Shown here in pieces: positions 9,332 through 18,328 of a DNA stretch of 64,000 bases. The position numbers were made by a program, and so were the translations under genes. Source of the stretch: JAGOBP01 sp046328575 (GTDB lineage: Bacteria; Chloroflexota; Anaerolineae; Fen-1058); contig JAXLWI010000019.1 of NCBI GenBank assembly GCA_046328575.1, positions 1 to 64,000 on the forward strand, written 5' to 3'. The first letter of the stretch is position 1; every line of letters begins with the position of its first letter. Under the pieces are notes generated by a model. It was not told the origin of the DNA. It saw only the letters and a list, made by a program, of their open reading frames with translations, and did no database searches.

Positions 9332-9712
9332 CTAGTCTTCTTTCACGTTACGCAGGGAGACGGTCGGCTCGCCTTGTTTGCGATATTGCGTTACTTCTGG
9401 ATGAGACACCGCAAATTTATCCAGCCCTTTGGTGTCCCAGGTGACGCGGCCTTTGGAATAGACCGCGTGCAGATGAGCGCCTTTCACGCTGGCACCAGCG
9501 GACATCACTGCCTGTTTGATCTCTTCAGCCAAAGTTGCGATGCGTTCGGTCGAAGCGTCAAACAGCGGCTGATACTCGGCTTCCAGCGCTTCGAGTTCAG
9601 CCTGCACGGTGCGCATGATCTCGGCGCGTTTCGCTTCGTAATCAACTCGCGCCACATCCACGGCGCTTTGGATATCGGACAGTTCGTTGAGTTTCGAAAT
9701 GATATCGGACAT
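9332..9712 (-). CDS. Coiled-coil protein with Gam-like outline
   Basis: Start chosen at 9712 (MSDIISKLNEL). About 126 residues: an N-terminal helical/coiled-coil stretch rich in Ala, Glu and Lys (residues 10-75) followed by a compact C-terminal part with GRVTWDTKGLDKFAVSHPEV. The order 'long helix, then short beta with W' recalls phage Mu Gam-type DNA-end-binding or host-nuclease-inhibitor proteins, but I see no other phage gene nearby, so this is only a possibility. It is in a leftward group with two other small genes and the thiolase 22 bp downstream. Confidence 0.55.
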   Translation of the reverse strand: MSDIISKLNELSDIQSAVDVARVDYEAKRAEIMRTVQAELEALEAEYQPLFDASTERIATLAEEIKQAVMSAGASVKGAHLHAVYSKGRVTWDTKGLDKFAVSHPEVTQYRKQGEPTVSLRNVKED

Positions 9713-9737
9713 GCATTCGATCCTATTGAAAGACACG

Positions 9738-9968
9738 TCAGCGTTTCGCCGGTAGAATCAACGCCGCGACAAATGCGACTGGCCCCAGCAGCGCCGCGAG
9801 ATATTGTGATGGTAGACCCAGGGCTGTAGTACGATGCGTGTACGTTGGGCGGGTGTGGGTACGTGCCTCAGGCGCGAGATACCCTTTCGTGGTTAACCAC
9901 GTCGCGCCGATCGAGCCGATAATGAGCCAACCGATCAGGATTACGATAATCACGGCAAAGGAACTCAT
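9738..9968 (-). CDS. Small membrane protein
   Basis: Start chosen at 9968 (MSSFAVIIVILIGWL), 4 bp after the DUF2277 stop, giving about 76 residues. Two hydrophobic segments (about 4-23 and 55-72) flank a polar His/Thr/Arg-rich loop, so it should span the membrane twice. No family is recognised. It lies between the DUF2277 gene and the coiled-coil gene on the same strand with almost no gaps, suggesting one transcript. Confidence 0.6.
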   Translation of the reverse strand: MSSFAVIIVILIGWLIIGSIGATWLTTKGYLAPEARTHTRPTYTHRTTALGLPSQYLAALLGPVAFVAALILPAKR

Positions 9969-9972
9969 CGCA

Positions 9973-10173
9973 CTACCTCGTGGCAAGTTGATCAAGCAAC
10001 TGGCGAGTCACAGTCGCCACATCCAGCACAGCTTGATTGAACGCGGCTTCATTCATGCGCGACGGTTTGCGATAGCCGCTGACCTTGCGCACAAATTGCA
10101 GAGCGGCGGCTTGAATCTCCTCATCGGTCGGCGGTCGATCGGGCTGGCGAAGTTGCTTAATACTGCGACACAT
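9973..10173 (-). CDS. DUF2277 family protein
   Basis: The 66-residue product opens MCRSIKQLRQPDRPPTDEEI and continues with AALQFVRKVSGYRKPSRMNE, which is the full-length signature of DUF2277, a small conserved bacterial family of unknown function whose members nearly all start M-C-R-N/S-I. The length matches the family. It is first in a tight leftward group. A hairpin followed by T6 lies in its leader. Confidence 0.88.
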   Translation of the reverse strand: MCRSIKQLRQPDRPPTDEEIQAAALQFVRKVSGYRKPSRMNEAAFNQAVLDVATVTRQLLDQLATR

Positions 10174-10194
10174 TGACTGACTCCTAGTTTAAGC

Positions 10195-10237
10195 AAAAAA
10201 GCAATCTCGGATGCGACGTTGTCGTCTTCCGAGATTG
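10195..10237 (-). terminator. Hairpin plus T6 upstream of DUF2277
   Basis: On the minus strand, caatctcgga and tccgagattg pair perfectly (10237-10228 with 10211-10202), with an inner cgac/gtcg pairing, followed by six T (10200-10195). This has the form of an intrinsic terminator but precedes rather than follows a leftward gene, so it could attenuate the DUF2277 group. A TATACT box (10243-10238) abuts it, which would place the start site inside the hairpin; the two readings conflict. Confidence 0.5.
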
Positions 10238-10305
10238 AGTATAGCACACGGGACTGAAAGGACATGACGCCAGCCGGATCACGCGAACTACATGGGCGCG
10301 GTCTG

Positions 10306-10333
10306 TTGACTTGCGGTTGGTTGAGGCTATACT
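10306..10333 (+). promoter_or_regulatory. Sigma70-type promoter for methyltransferase
   Basis: TTGACT (10306-10311), a 16-bp spacer and TATACT (10328-10333) precede the methyltransferase start at 10368 by about 35 bp. The same TATACT with a 16-bp spacer recurs at 24269-24296 and 34781-34808. Confidence 0.65.
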
Positions 10334-10367
10334 CCACGGTAAGAACCAAGTCCGAAATAGGAGCAGG

Positions 10368-11267
10368 ATGTCAACACCCGCAACACCTCGTTCGGTACAA
10401 AATTCGCCGTCTGAAACAGCCCTGGCCACTACACTGCTGCGCGCCTTTGCGACGCTCGATGAACGGCCCGAAATCCGCGGCAGCGATTTGCTCGCCCGGC
10501 TTTTCCTCACTGCCGACCAACTGAAGCCGCTTGATGATCCCGCCGCTCGCAAGTGGATTCTACAAAATAAGACTTCGCCCGGCGTGTACGAGTATATGCT
10601 CGCGCGAACGGCGTATTTCGATCGGGTGGTAAAGACCGCTTTGTCACAGTCAGTGCCGCAAGTGGTGTTTCTCGGCGCAGGTTATGATTCGCGACCGTAT
10701 CGTTTCAGCGATCTGGCGATAGCGACGACGATCTTTGAATTGGACGCAGCGCCGACACAGGCTCGCAAACGCGAGATACTCGATCGAGCGGCGGTGGTGA
10801 AGCCTGCGCACTTGACGTATATGCCGATCGATTTCAGCGTTGATTCATTGAGCGAGGTGTTACTACAGGCTGGTTTCAATCGCGAAGCACAAGCCTTGTT
10901 CGTGTGGGAAGGAGTCACCTACTACTTAACAGCCCAAGCCGTCGATGCGACCCTGGCCGCGATCAAGACCATCGCCCTGCCCGGTAGCACCATTTGCTTC
11001 GATTATGCAGCGCTCTCGTCGGAAACGCTTCGCGACGAAAACGCCGCAAAACTGCGGGAGCACATGAAGTCAAACTTCGCGGCTGAACCGACACGCTTCG
11101 GTGTGCCGCGTGGGCACATCGCTGAATTTCTGTCAGCCCGTGGCTACACGGTGCTGGATCATCTCGGTTCGGCCGAGATAGTGGCGCAATTTCTTACCCT
11201 ACACGACGGAACAGCGATCGGTCAACCGCCCGCGTTGTTCAGTTTGGTTCATGCGGCGCTCGCCTAA
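10368..11267 (+). CDS. Class I SAM-dependent methyltransferase, PPM/LCMT-like (TIGR00027 type)
   Basis: Start at 10368 (MSTPATPRS) with GGAGCAGG just upstream, giving 299 residues. The SAM-binding motif VVFLGAGYDSRPYRF and the acidic FELDAAPTQARKREIL identify the leucine-carboxyl-methyltransferase-like family often annotated as O-methyltransferase involved in polyketide synthesis. A further conserved block is FVWEGVTYYLT. The substrate is unknown; there is no biosynthetic cluster around it. It is transcribed rightward from its own promoter and converges closely with DinB, whose stop lies at 11270. Confidence 0.85.
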   Translation: MSTPATPRSVQNSPSETALATTLLRAFATLDERPEIRGSDLLARLFLTADQLKPLDDPAARKWILQNKTSPGVYEYMLARTAYFDRVVKTALSQSVPQVVFLGAGYDSRPYRFSDLAIATTIFELDAAPTQARKREILDRAAVVKPAHLTYMPIDFSVDSLSEVLLQAGFNREAQALFVWEGVTYYLTAQAVDATLAAIKTIALPGSTICFDYAALSSETLRDENAAKLREHMKSNFAAEPTRFGVPRGHIAEFLSARGYTVLDHLGSAEIVAQFLTLHDGTAIGQPPALFSLVHAALA

Positions 11268-11269
11268 TG

Positions 11270-11767
11270 CTATCGACTCGGCCACACCTGTCCGCTCTGC
11301 TCGACGAAGTGCAGAATGATGTCCAACGTGGGCAGCGGATGGCCCAACTCCGTCAGGACCACCGACAACTCGCCGCGATGGTGCGCGGAATGCATAAAGA
11401 TTTGTAATAGCAATTGCCACACTGGAAAGTGAAGCGTCTGCTGGCTAAACGGCCGGACTTCCCGCGCGAGATCATCTTCGGTCAGCTCAGTGATGAAGTC
11501 ATGCGTGGTTTGTTCTACTTCGCCCCAGTAGCGGATGAGCGCCGCCAGCGCGGGCGAGTCAGGCCAATCGGGCGACGTGCCCTGACAACGCGCCAGAAAC
11601 GTTGCCTCCAACCCCAGCATGTGTTCCATCAACTTCTGCACGGATTCATGGCTGGGGCTGACGGGGCGCGCCAGCTCAGCAGCGCTCAAGCACTGGACGA
11701 CGTTCATGACCAAGCGATTCGCGTACGCGTTGTAAGCGCACAATGTCAACAACCCAGCTCGATCCAT
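11270..11767 (-). CDS. DinB family protein (putative metal-dependent thiol transferase fold)
   Basis: The 165-residue four-helix protein has the three histidines expected of the DinB/YfiT fold: one in KLMEHMLGLE and two in the HSAHHRGEL block near residue 135. DinB-like proteins bind a divalent metal; characterised relatives are bacillithiol- or mycothiol-dependent transferases. A strong AAAGGAG precedes the ATG. It is encoded 23 bp downstream of the PAS histidine kinase, on the same strand. The partner thiol and substrate are not evident. Confidence 0.85.
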   Translation of the reverse strand: MDRAGLLTLCAYNAYANRLVMNVVQCLSAAELARPVSPSHESVQKLMEHMLGLEATFLARCQGTSPDWPDSPALAALIRYWGEVEQTTHDFITELTEDDLAREVRPFSQQTLHFPVWQLLLQIFMHSAHHRGELSVVLTELGHPLPTLDIILHFVEQSGQVWPSR

Positions 11768-11790
11768 GAAAACACTCCTTTCGTTAGCGG

Positions 11791-13275
11791 TTAAGCTGCT
11801 GGCAGCGTGAAACTAAACGTGCTGCCTTCGCCGGGGATGCCGCTGCTTTCCACGCCGACCGTGCCGCCTAACCGCTCGACGATGCGTTTTACGATCGACA
11901 GGCCCAAGCCATGTCCGCCGCGCTTGGCCCGCGAAGTCTGGAAAAACGCTGTGAAGAGCTGCGCTTGCTCCTCAAGCGGAACCCCGATGCCGTCATCGTG
12001 AATCCAAAAGCAAATCTGCCCGTCGGCAATTGGCGCTGCGCCCAATTCAATGCAGCCAGGCCGATTCATGTACTTCAACGCATTGGACAAATAGTTCATC
12101 CACACTTCTTCGATCCACGGTGCGTACCCCAGCGCGTTCGGCCACAGACTGGGTTGCCGCACTTCGACTTGATCGTCCAACTGATCGATCAGGCGCTGCC
12201 GGACCTCAGTCACGATCGCATCCATGTCGAGAGGCCGTAACGTGAACGTATTCTGGCGCACCTCGGCCAAGAGCAGCAAATCGTCTGTAATACTGTTGAT
12301 CTTCAGGGCTTGATGCTGGATGGCCTGTAAAACATCGAGATTTTCGGTCGATGTGTACCGCGTTGAATAAAGCGACAGCAACTCGGCATAGCCAATGATC
12401 AGGTGCAGCGGATTCTTGATATCGTGGGCCACTGTATGAGCGAAGGCATCGAGTTCAGCATTGCGGGCCTGCAGCTCGGCGTTGGAATGGCGCAACTGCG
12501 CTTCCGCCTGTCGCCGTTCGGTGACATCGACGCCGGTGCCAATCACGTATTCGATTAGCCCGTCGTCATCGGCGAGCACCGTATTTGACCAGGCGATCAG
12601 CCGCCGCCGACCATCTTTCGTGATCCAGAAGTTCTCAAAGTTCAGCGGAAAGTCGCCTGCGCGCAGTTTTTCGAAGACACCTCGAACCGGATCAATTTCA
12701 TTCGTGGTCAGCAGAAACTCCCACAGCTGACGATGTTTGACTTCAGCAAACGAATAGCCTGTCACGCGTTCGCACATCCGATTAAACCGGACGATACGCC
12801 CCTCGCGATCGAGGACGACGACCAATGCGCCGATCGTGTCCAACACGGCCGACACGAAGTTACGCTCGCGCCGCAGTTCGTCTTCGACTTGTTTGCGGCG
12901 CGTGATATCATGCACGATCGCACACTGATACGTTTGGCCGCGCAGCTCAATCGGGCCGGTGTAGACTTCGACATCTCGAACCTCGCCATTGGCCAGGCGG
13001 TGTTTCAAGAGATGCGGCTGTCGATCAGTCCGGTGCGCTTCGCGTAAGGTCCTTTTTGCTTGCGCTGGTGGGAGGCCGTCGAGGTCAGTAATTTTGAGGG
13101 CGGTCAGTTGAGCGCGGGGATAACCATAGAATCGGCACGCCGCAGAGTTGACATCGACGATGTCAAACGTCTGTGGATCATAGATCAGCATGACGGTGTG
13201 CTGATTCTCAAACAACCGACGGTAGCGCTCGTCGTTGTTGGCAGGTCGGGCCGCAGATCGTTTAGCCATAATCAC
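11791..13275 (-). CDS. PAS-PAS sensor histidine kinase
   Basis: The 494-residue protein lacks membrane segments and is probably cytoplasmic. Two PAS domains occupy about residues 15-130 and 140-260 (the first with FDIVDVNSAACRFYGY, the second with GRIVRFNRMCERVTGYS), then a short coiled coil, a HisKA domain with H-box FAHTVAHDIKNPLH near 285, and a HATPase domain with N-box YLSNALKY, DDGIGVP and GHGLGLSIVKRI. All residues for autophosphorylation are present. No response regulator is adjacent, so it may be an orphan. DinB follows by 23 bp. Confidence 0.9.
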   Translation of the reverse strand: MIMAKRSAARPANNDERYRRLFENQHTVMLIYDPQTFDIVDVNSAACRFYGYPRAQLTALKITDLDGLPPAQAKRTLREAHRTDRQPHLLKHRLANGEVRDVEVYTGPIELRGQTYQCAIVHDITRRKQVEDELRRERNFVSAVLDTIGALVVVLDREGRIVRFNRMCERVTGYSFAEVKHRQLWEFLLTTNEIDPVRGVFEKLRAGDFPLNFENFWITKDGRRRLIAWSNTVLADDDGLIEYVIGTGVDVTERRQAEAQLRHSNAELQARNAELDAFAHTVAHDIKNPLHLIIGYAELLSLYSTRYTSTENLDVLQAIQHQALKINSITDDLLLLAEVRQNTFTLRPLDMDAIVTEVRQRLIDQLDDQVEVRQPSLWPNALGYAPWIEEVWMNYLSNALKYMNRPGCIELGAAPIADGQICFWIHDDGIGVPLEEQAQLFTAFFQTSRAKRGGHGLGLSIVKRIVERLGGTVGVESSGIPGEGSTFSFTLPAA

Positions 13276-13335
13276 TCGGTTCTAGCTGCCCCCTTGGCCA
13301 GGTATCCGAATGATTGCTCTATTTACTAAACCGAA

Positions 13336-13416
13336 ACTTAGCCTGTTTTGATACGGTCGGGTGTGGTATTCAATCGACTCTAAATCACGGCATTGTGGAT
13401 CGGGTACTTAGCCTGT
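13336..13416. repeat. 11-bp direct repeat in the kinase-glycosyltransferase gap
   Basis: The word acttagcctgt occurs at 13336-13346 and again at 13406-13416, exactly 70 bp apart, upstream of the leftward PAS kinase and next to the end of the leftward glycosyltransferase gene. Seven DNA turns between copies would fit cooperative protein binding. Role unproven. Confidence 0.35.
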
Positions 13417-13422
13417 ACAGTT

Positions 13423-15366
13423 CTACGGCACAGTGTAGGCCGCTAGCATAACCTTCCCACAATCATACTCGTAGTGCAGATTACCCCCCGGGTGATCGCG
13501 TGTCCATTCGCGCAGTTCCGAAATGCGATCCGGAATCGCCACCACTACGGTGTCCGCCTCTGGCCGCTGTGTGCTCAGCGGCTCGTCCAGGTTGACGATT
13601 GGTACATTGCCGCCCAGAAAATCAACCGAGCGGTGCGTGCCATAGCGCAAGTCCGGATTGCTCAGCAAAATCAGGGTAGTCTCACGTTTGAGCGTACGCT
13701 GGTAATTGCCCAGATACGAGGCAAAGCGCGTGCCAAAGCCACCGCCGTAACGACACTGTCCGGCAAAATCCAGGAAGTACGATTGCAGGTTCAGGGTCGC
13801 CGCTACTATAAGCAGACTGACCATGACGCTCAGGCGTGCTACGCGCCGTTCAGGCACAGCCAGCGCCAGCACAGTCAACATCAAATCGATGCCGAGCGCG
13901 GACAGCAAAATGGCCGCAGGCAGCACCATCAACATCCGATAGGAATCGGCCCCCGGCGGGATGGAAAAAATGCCGATCGCTAAAGTGCCCGACCAGAAAT
14001 AACCATTCAGCAGCAAATGGTGACGATCACGCGTCCGCCAGATCGCGTACGCGATACCCAACATAAAGAAAATCGCGGTTAAGTCGCTAAGCACTGGTAA
14101 CCGCGAACCATAGAATTCATCGGCGGGATAGTAGATCAACGAGAGGAAAGCGTGCGTCACCCGATCGGCCAGCACTTGCACCGCGCTCTGTCCGGTCGCA
14201 GCCATCTGGTTCGCCAGCCAACCCGATTGGAAAGTCCCATCGGCATTAAGTCGCGCCATATACAGATCAATATGGCGCGAGTTATACACAATCTGTGGCG
14301 CGGCCACCAACAATGCACTCAGTGCAAAAACCAGAATAGGGTAGCCGGCGCCTTTGAGCAACGAGCGCTTAAACACCGCGACTACCAGCACGTAGACCAG
14401 CAGCAGCGCCGCAACAATTTGAGCGCTGACATACACGCTGTTTTGCACGGCCAGAAAGACACCCCCCAGTGCCATGCGCCGCAGGTCGCGCCGCTCCAAC
14501 CCGCTGATGAACAGAAACAGCACGACTGGAATGAACCATGTATCTTGAATGTAAGCCACTGCGACGGTGCGGCTGAAATGCACGTGCGTATGTGCCACAA
14601 TCAGGAGTATCGCCGCCAGCAGCGCCACGCGCCGACTGAACAGATATCGCCCCAACACGTACAAAGCCGGAATCGCCAGACTGCCGCCAATGGCCGGCAT
14701 CAGCCGCAAAGCAAACGGTGTGGTCCCAAACACCTGCACGCTTAGACTGATCGCTTGAATGTAGAGACCGCCAAAGTTATCTGCCAGCGAAAATGGATTC
14801 GCCAACGGGTTGCGATTGGTGGTTGTAGCGTACACGCCGATCAGCCCTTCATCGCCGTTGATGACGCGCGGGATTTGTCCCAGGTTGTAGAACCGTACCG
14901 CAGCCCCGGCGGCGGTCAACAAGCCGATGATGATCAGTTCTTGACGGTGCGCTTTGAGCCAGGCGCGCACGTTGAACGGTTGGCTAGCCATGAACGCACC
15001 CAACCACAGCCCGATACTACTGAGCCACAACAAGAACACCAACATGTAATTGGTGCGGTCGAGCAATTCATATTGAACATCCAATGCCGTAGCCGAGGCA
15101 CATGACGCCAGGGCCAGTAATATGAGAAGCGTGCGGGCCGAAGCATTGCGTCGGCCAACGAGCGCACTCAACCGCGCCGGCATGCGTCCTACTCTAGTCC
15201 AAACCAATAACACAACCGCCACAGCACTCAGCACCAGTCCAGGTATCAACCGGTCTGATCCTAAAGATATCAGCAATTGTCCAGCCGCCAAGGCGATTAG
15301 AAATAGAACACCCAAAAATGCGCGGGTTCGTTGCTCGGCCAACTGCGGTTCAGGTGCAGAATCCAT
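13423..15366 (-). CDS. Membrane glycosyltransferase, PMT_2/GT39-like
   Basis: I prefer the start at 15366 (MDSAPEPQLAEQ), preceded by GAAAGG, because the longer frame would include the hairpin at 15391-15425. The 647-residue protein has about a dozen membrane helices. The first external loop contains VINGDEGLIGVYA, matching the acidic catalytic loop of ArnT/PMT-type transferases, which move a sugar from a polyprenyl-phosphate donor to protein or lipid at the outer face of the membrane. The last 130 residues are a soluble domain. It follows a second enzyme of the same family on the same strand. Confidence 0.82.
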   Translation of the reverse strand: MDSAPEPQLAEQRTRAFLGVLFLIALAAGQLLISLGSDRLIPGLVLSAVAVVLLVWTRVGRMPARLSALVGRRNASARTLLILLALASCASATALDVQYELLDRTNYMLVFLLWLSSIGLWLGAFMASQPFNVRAWLKAHRQELIIIGLLTAAGAAVRFYNLGQIPRVINGDEGLIGVYATTTNRNPLANPFSLADNFGGLYIQAISLSVQVFGTTPFALRLMPAIGGSLAIPALYVLGRYLFSRRVALLAAILLIVAHTHVHFSRTVAVAYIQDTWFIPVVLFLFISGLERRDLRRMALGGVFLAVQNSVYVSAQIVAALLLVYVLVVAVFKRSLLKGAGYPILVFALSALLVAAPQIVYNSRHIDLYMARLNADGTFQSGWLANQMAATGQSAVQVLADRVTHAFLSLIYYPADEFYGSRLPVLSDLTAIFFMLGIAYAIWRTRDRHHLLLNGYFWSGTLAIGIFSIPPGADSYRMLMVLPAAILLSALGIDLMLTVLALAVPERRVARLSVMVSLLIVAATLNLQSYFLDFAGQCRYGGGFGTRFASYLGNYQRTLKRETTLILLSNPDLRYGTHRSVDFLGGNVPIVNLDEPLSTQRPEADTVVVAIPDRISELREWTRDHPGGNLHYEYDCGKVMLAAYTVP

Positions 15367-15390
15367 GAAATACCTTTCGGCAATAGAATC

Positions 15391-15425
15391 ATTCAGCCGT
15401 TCGTCGAATTGGCGAACGGCTGAAT
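15391..15425 (-). terminator. 13-bp perfect hairpin between glycosyltransferase genes
   Basis: attcagccgttcg (15391-15403) pairs with cgaacggctgaat (15413-15425) around a 9-nt loop. It lies between two leftward glycosyltransferase genes and has no long T-run, so it may partially terminate or stabilise upstream mRNA rather than fully separate the genes. Confidence 0.5.
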
Positions 15426-15542
15426 GAAGATGAAGCGGTGGTCTGCCGTTCGTTGTTAGGGGCGAATCCAAACCGCCCGTTTCTTCTGAATCCGGCTGAC
15501 CCCATTCTGATACTATTTGCCCATCATGTCAATGCGCCGAAC

Positions 15543-17093
15543 TTAGCCAAAACCTCGCAACCGTTTCCAGAAATCAGGCCACGCTTGGCGCAGGTGTCGG
15601 CAAAAATATATATCGGGGTGACTTGTCTCTTCATTTCTCACACCATATGCATTCTTGACTTGCCCGACCAACTGGCACGTGTCAAAGGCCGAATTGGGCA
15701 GCATCCCTAGCAAGATTAGATTCTGCGGTGGGGGATTGCCATAGCCGCGCAGCCAGTAGGAATTGATGCCGCTGATCGCCCCAGGCAAACCGTAAACTGG
15801 CCCATACAAGTTGATCGCGCCTGCTTCGCCATAGTTGCCGGTCAATATTCCCGTCTGGGCACGCTCATCAGCGGGCAAAGCCGCATAGATTTTGGCAACT
15901 GTTGCTACCAAATCGGGCCAACCGATCTGCTCTTTGAATTCGCCGTTGATTTCAGTCACTGTATTCCACCACGCCGACTTGATCGGCGCGATGGGCAGCG
16001 CCACAGCCGCAAAGAGCACGCCGCCGATCGCCAACGCCGTGAACACGCTAATTCGAACGAGCCACGACCAACCGATCGAGAGCGCGGCGACCCCGCGTTC
16101 CATCATGACGGCACCCGCCGCGATCAACATTGGGTAAGCGGCCGCCAGGTAATACGATCGGCCTTGTGTAACGACAAACAACATACCTGGCACGAGGAAC
16201 ATCCAGCCGATCGCGCGATAAGCCTTTCCGGCCTTGCCGAAGAAATAGAACACCAGACCCATCACCCACAACGGAATGGTTACTGGGTTAGTGGAAAAGA
16301 GGAACTGCTCTTTCAGAAAGTCCTGAGTGCGCCCGATTCTGATATCGCGTGCGTGGATCGATCCCAGGAAATCCAGCGAGATGAAATTGTGTTGAATCTG
16401 CCAGATCAGATTCGGCAGGAAGATCAGCAGCGCCAGTGCAACACCGGCCCACAACCACGGGCTGATCAAGTGACGGCGCGTTCGAGTGATGATTACGCCC
16501 GCCACAATTCCGGCGACTAGAAAGATCAGCGTGTACTTGGTCATCAGCCCGAGGCCGATGACCGCGCCGATCGCCAGCCACCAGCGCGGATTATCGGATT
16601 TCAACAGCCTGATCATCAGATAGGCGATCAGCACCCACCACAGCACATCGAACGAAGAGTACGAGAACAACGCGCCCGCGAGAAGTGAAACCGGCGCAAT
16701 ACCTGCGGCCACAGCCGCCGTAACCTGAGCCAGTCGCTTGCCGCCCAATTCGCGGGCCATCAACCCGGCTAATAGCATCATGGCCGCTTGCGCCAGCGCT
16801 GGAAACAGGCGTACGCCAACTAGCGATGGGCCAAATAGCGTCAGAGCCGCGCGCATAATGAAGGCCGTCACCGGCGGATAAGCAACGTAACCCCAGTCCA
16901 GGTAACGCGCGCTATCCAACATGTCCAACTCGTCGCGATGCCAGCCATACTGGCTGTTGACGAGTAGATGCAGCCCAATTTTTGCCAGCGCCAACAAGAT
17001 CAGAATGCTCACATCCGTAAATCGAATTCGAGCCTTGATCGCATCCAGAGAAAACCGCGCAGGTGTCGTAGCGCTCAAATTCTTGGCGGTCAT
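15543..17093 (-). CDS. Membrane glycosyltransferase, PMT_2/GT39-like
   Basis: This 516-residue protein starts 3 bp after the upstream acyltransferase stop, with AAGGAG before the ATG. The first external loop reads YGWHRDELDMLDSARYLDWG, containing the D-E acidic pair of the family's catalytic site, then about ten membrane helices and a soluble tail. Proteins of this type (PF13231) transfer sugars from lipid carriers to envelope acceptors. Together with the other family member and two acyltransferases it suggests a small envelope-decoration block; acceptor and sugar are unknown. Confidence 0.85.
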   Translation of the reverse strand: MTAKNLSATTPARFSLDAIKARIRFTDVSILILLALAKIGLHLLVNSQYGWHRDELDMLDSARYLDWGYVAYPPVTAFIMRAALTLFGPSLVGVRLFPALAQAAMMLLAGLMARELGGKRLAQVTAAVAAGIAPVSLLAGALFSYSSFDVLWWVLIAYLMIRLLKSDNPRWWLAIGAVIGLGLMTKYTLIFLVAGIVAGVIITRTRRHLISPWLWAGVALALLIFLPNLIWQIQHNFISLDFLGSIHARDIRIGRTQDFLKEQFLFSTNPVTIPLWVMGLVFYFFGKAGKAYRAIGWMFLVPGMLFVVTQGRSYYLAAAYPMLIAAGAVMMERGVAALSIGWSWLVRISVFTALAIGGVLFAAVALPIAPIKSAWWNTVTEINGEFKEQIGWPDLVATVAKIYAALPADERAQTGILTGNYGEAGAINLYGPVYGLPGAISGINSYWLRGYGNPPPQNLILLGMLPNSAFDTCQLVGQVKNAYGVRNEETSHPDIYFCRHLRQAWPDFWKRLRGFG

Positions 17094-17096
17094 GTC

Positions 17097-18287
17097 TCAT
17101 GCTCCTTGCTTCGCTAACGCCGATCGAATATCCCGCGCATCGCGCTGCTTGGGCTTCATTCCAAACAGAAAGCGCAGCACGTTCGCGCGCCGGACGACGA
17201 ATTCATACAGCACCAGGATGATGATGAACGACGTCGGTGTGATGATGAGCCACTTCAACAGATCGGGGATATTCCACTGCACGACGAAGTAGCCGACGAC
17301 GATCAGTACCGTCTGATGCAGAACGTAGAAGGGCAGCACACCCTCACTCGCGTATTGCAGGAACGGCGTAGATTTCGTGAATCGTTTGAAGCCATACCCC
17401 AGAATCGTTAGCAGCCAGCACCACGATAAGAGCGCATAAGCTGAGTTCATTATGACGTACGGCAGTGTGCCGAACGAGGTCTCGCTCCACGCGACGTACA
17501 GCGCGATCATCACTGCTCCCATGATGCCGCCCGCATTCAACGAGGTTTGCCGCAGCTGTTGAATGCGCTGCTGCACGCCCGCGTGTGAGATGATCACGAA
17601 ACCGTACACAAAGAAGAGGACGTAGATCAGCAGACTCCAGCCGCCGAAATCGTCTCGGCCAAAGAATGAGTCGGGGTCGAGCGTGCTGCGCAAGAGAGCG
17701 AGCGGCAGCACCAGCAGGTAGATCATTTTAGGCTTTGCCAGAAAGCTGCCCATTCGATTAAGCACACGTTGCCCACCGCCGATCTTCAGCCAGCGGAAGA
17801 GTGGCAGGAGGGCGAGGCTGAACACAAACAAGACCAGCAAATACCATAAATGTAAGCCCATCCACGCGAAGTTGCCGCCAAAGCCGTACAAACCATCAAA
17901 GTAATGTGGCAAGAAATCAATAAATGTGCCGGCAAACTGTTGGTGCGAAACCCGCTCCAGATAAACCTGCAAGGCCACATGCGTGAACGCGCCAACCGCC
18001 AGCGGCACAAACAAGCGCAGCACTTTGTCTTTGATAAACGCCCCATTACCGCGCGTACCCAACGCGTAATACAGACTCGCGCCGGAAATGAGGAACATCA
18101 ACGGCATCAACCAGCTTGCCAGAAATCCGATCCAGATTTCCACGCCTAGATAGGTCGTCGGATTCTTGACGTGCCAGCCGTCGAGATCGAAGAAGCGGCA
18201 GGAGTGGAAGATGAACACGGCCGCAATACCGAAGATGCGCAGCCAATCCAGATCGTAGCGTCGAGTCGTTGTTACGTTGGTAGTCAT
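17097..18287 (-). CDS. Acyltransferase family 3 membrane protein
   Basis: The 396-residue, ten-helix protein begins with the family motif YDLDWLRIFGIAAVFIFHSC, whose His is the proposed catalytic residue of acyltransferase-3 (OafA/OpgC/NodX-type) enzymes. These transfer acetyl, succinyl or similar groups to sugars across the membrane. AAAGGA precedes the start. It is followed 3 bp later by a glycosyltransferase gene and resembles the acyltransferase at 18964, although the two share only scattered sequence, so they are paralogues rather than a recent copy. Confidence 0.85.
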   Translation of the reverse strand: MTTNVTTTRRYDLDWLRIFGIAAVFIFHSCRFFDLDGWHVKNPTTYLGVEIWIGFLASWLMPLMFLISGASLYYALGTRGNGAFIKDKVLRLFVPLAVGAFTHVALQVYLERVSHQQFAGTFIDFLPHYFDGLYGFGGNFAWMGLHLWYLLVLFVFSLALLPLFRWLKIGGGQRVLNRMGSFLAKPKMIYLLVLPLALLRSTLDPDSFFGRDDFGGWSLLIYVLFFVYGFVIISHAGVQQRIQQLRQTSLNAGGIMGAVMIALYVAWSETSFGTLPYVIMNSAYALLSWCWLLTILGYGFKRFTKSTPFLQYASEGVLPFYVLHQTVLIVVGYFVVQWNIPDLLKWLIITPTSFIIILVLYEFVVRRANVLRFLFGMKPKQRDARDIRSALAKQGA

Positions 18288-18328
18288 GACAATTATCCTT
18301 TTAGGTTATGGTACCGCTAGTGAATATG

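Noticed and set aside
9332..9712. Prophage Gam protein marking an integrated phage
   Set aside because: Only an outline resemblance, and no other phage gene, integrase or attachment repeat is present nearby.
13423..17093. Secondary-metabolite cluster involving the glycosyltransferases, acyltransferases and the methyltransferase
   Set aside because: There is no synthase, synthetase or precursor peptide, and the methyltransferase is on the other strand with its own promoter; envelope decoration is simpler.
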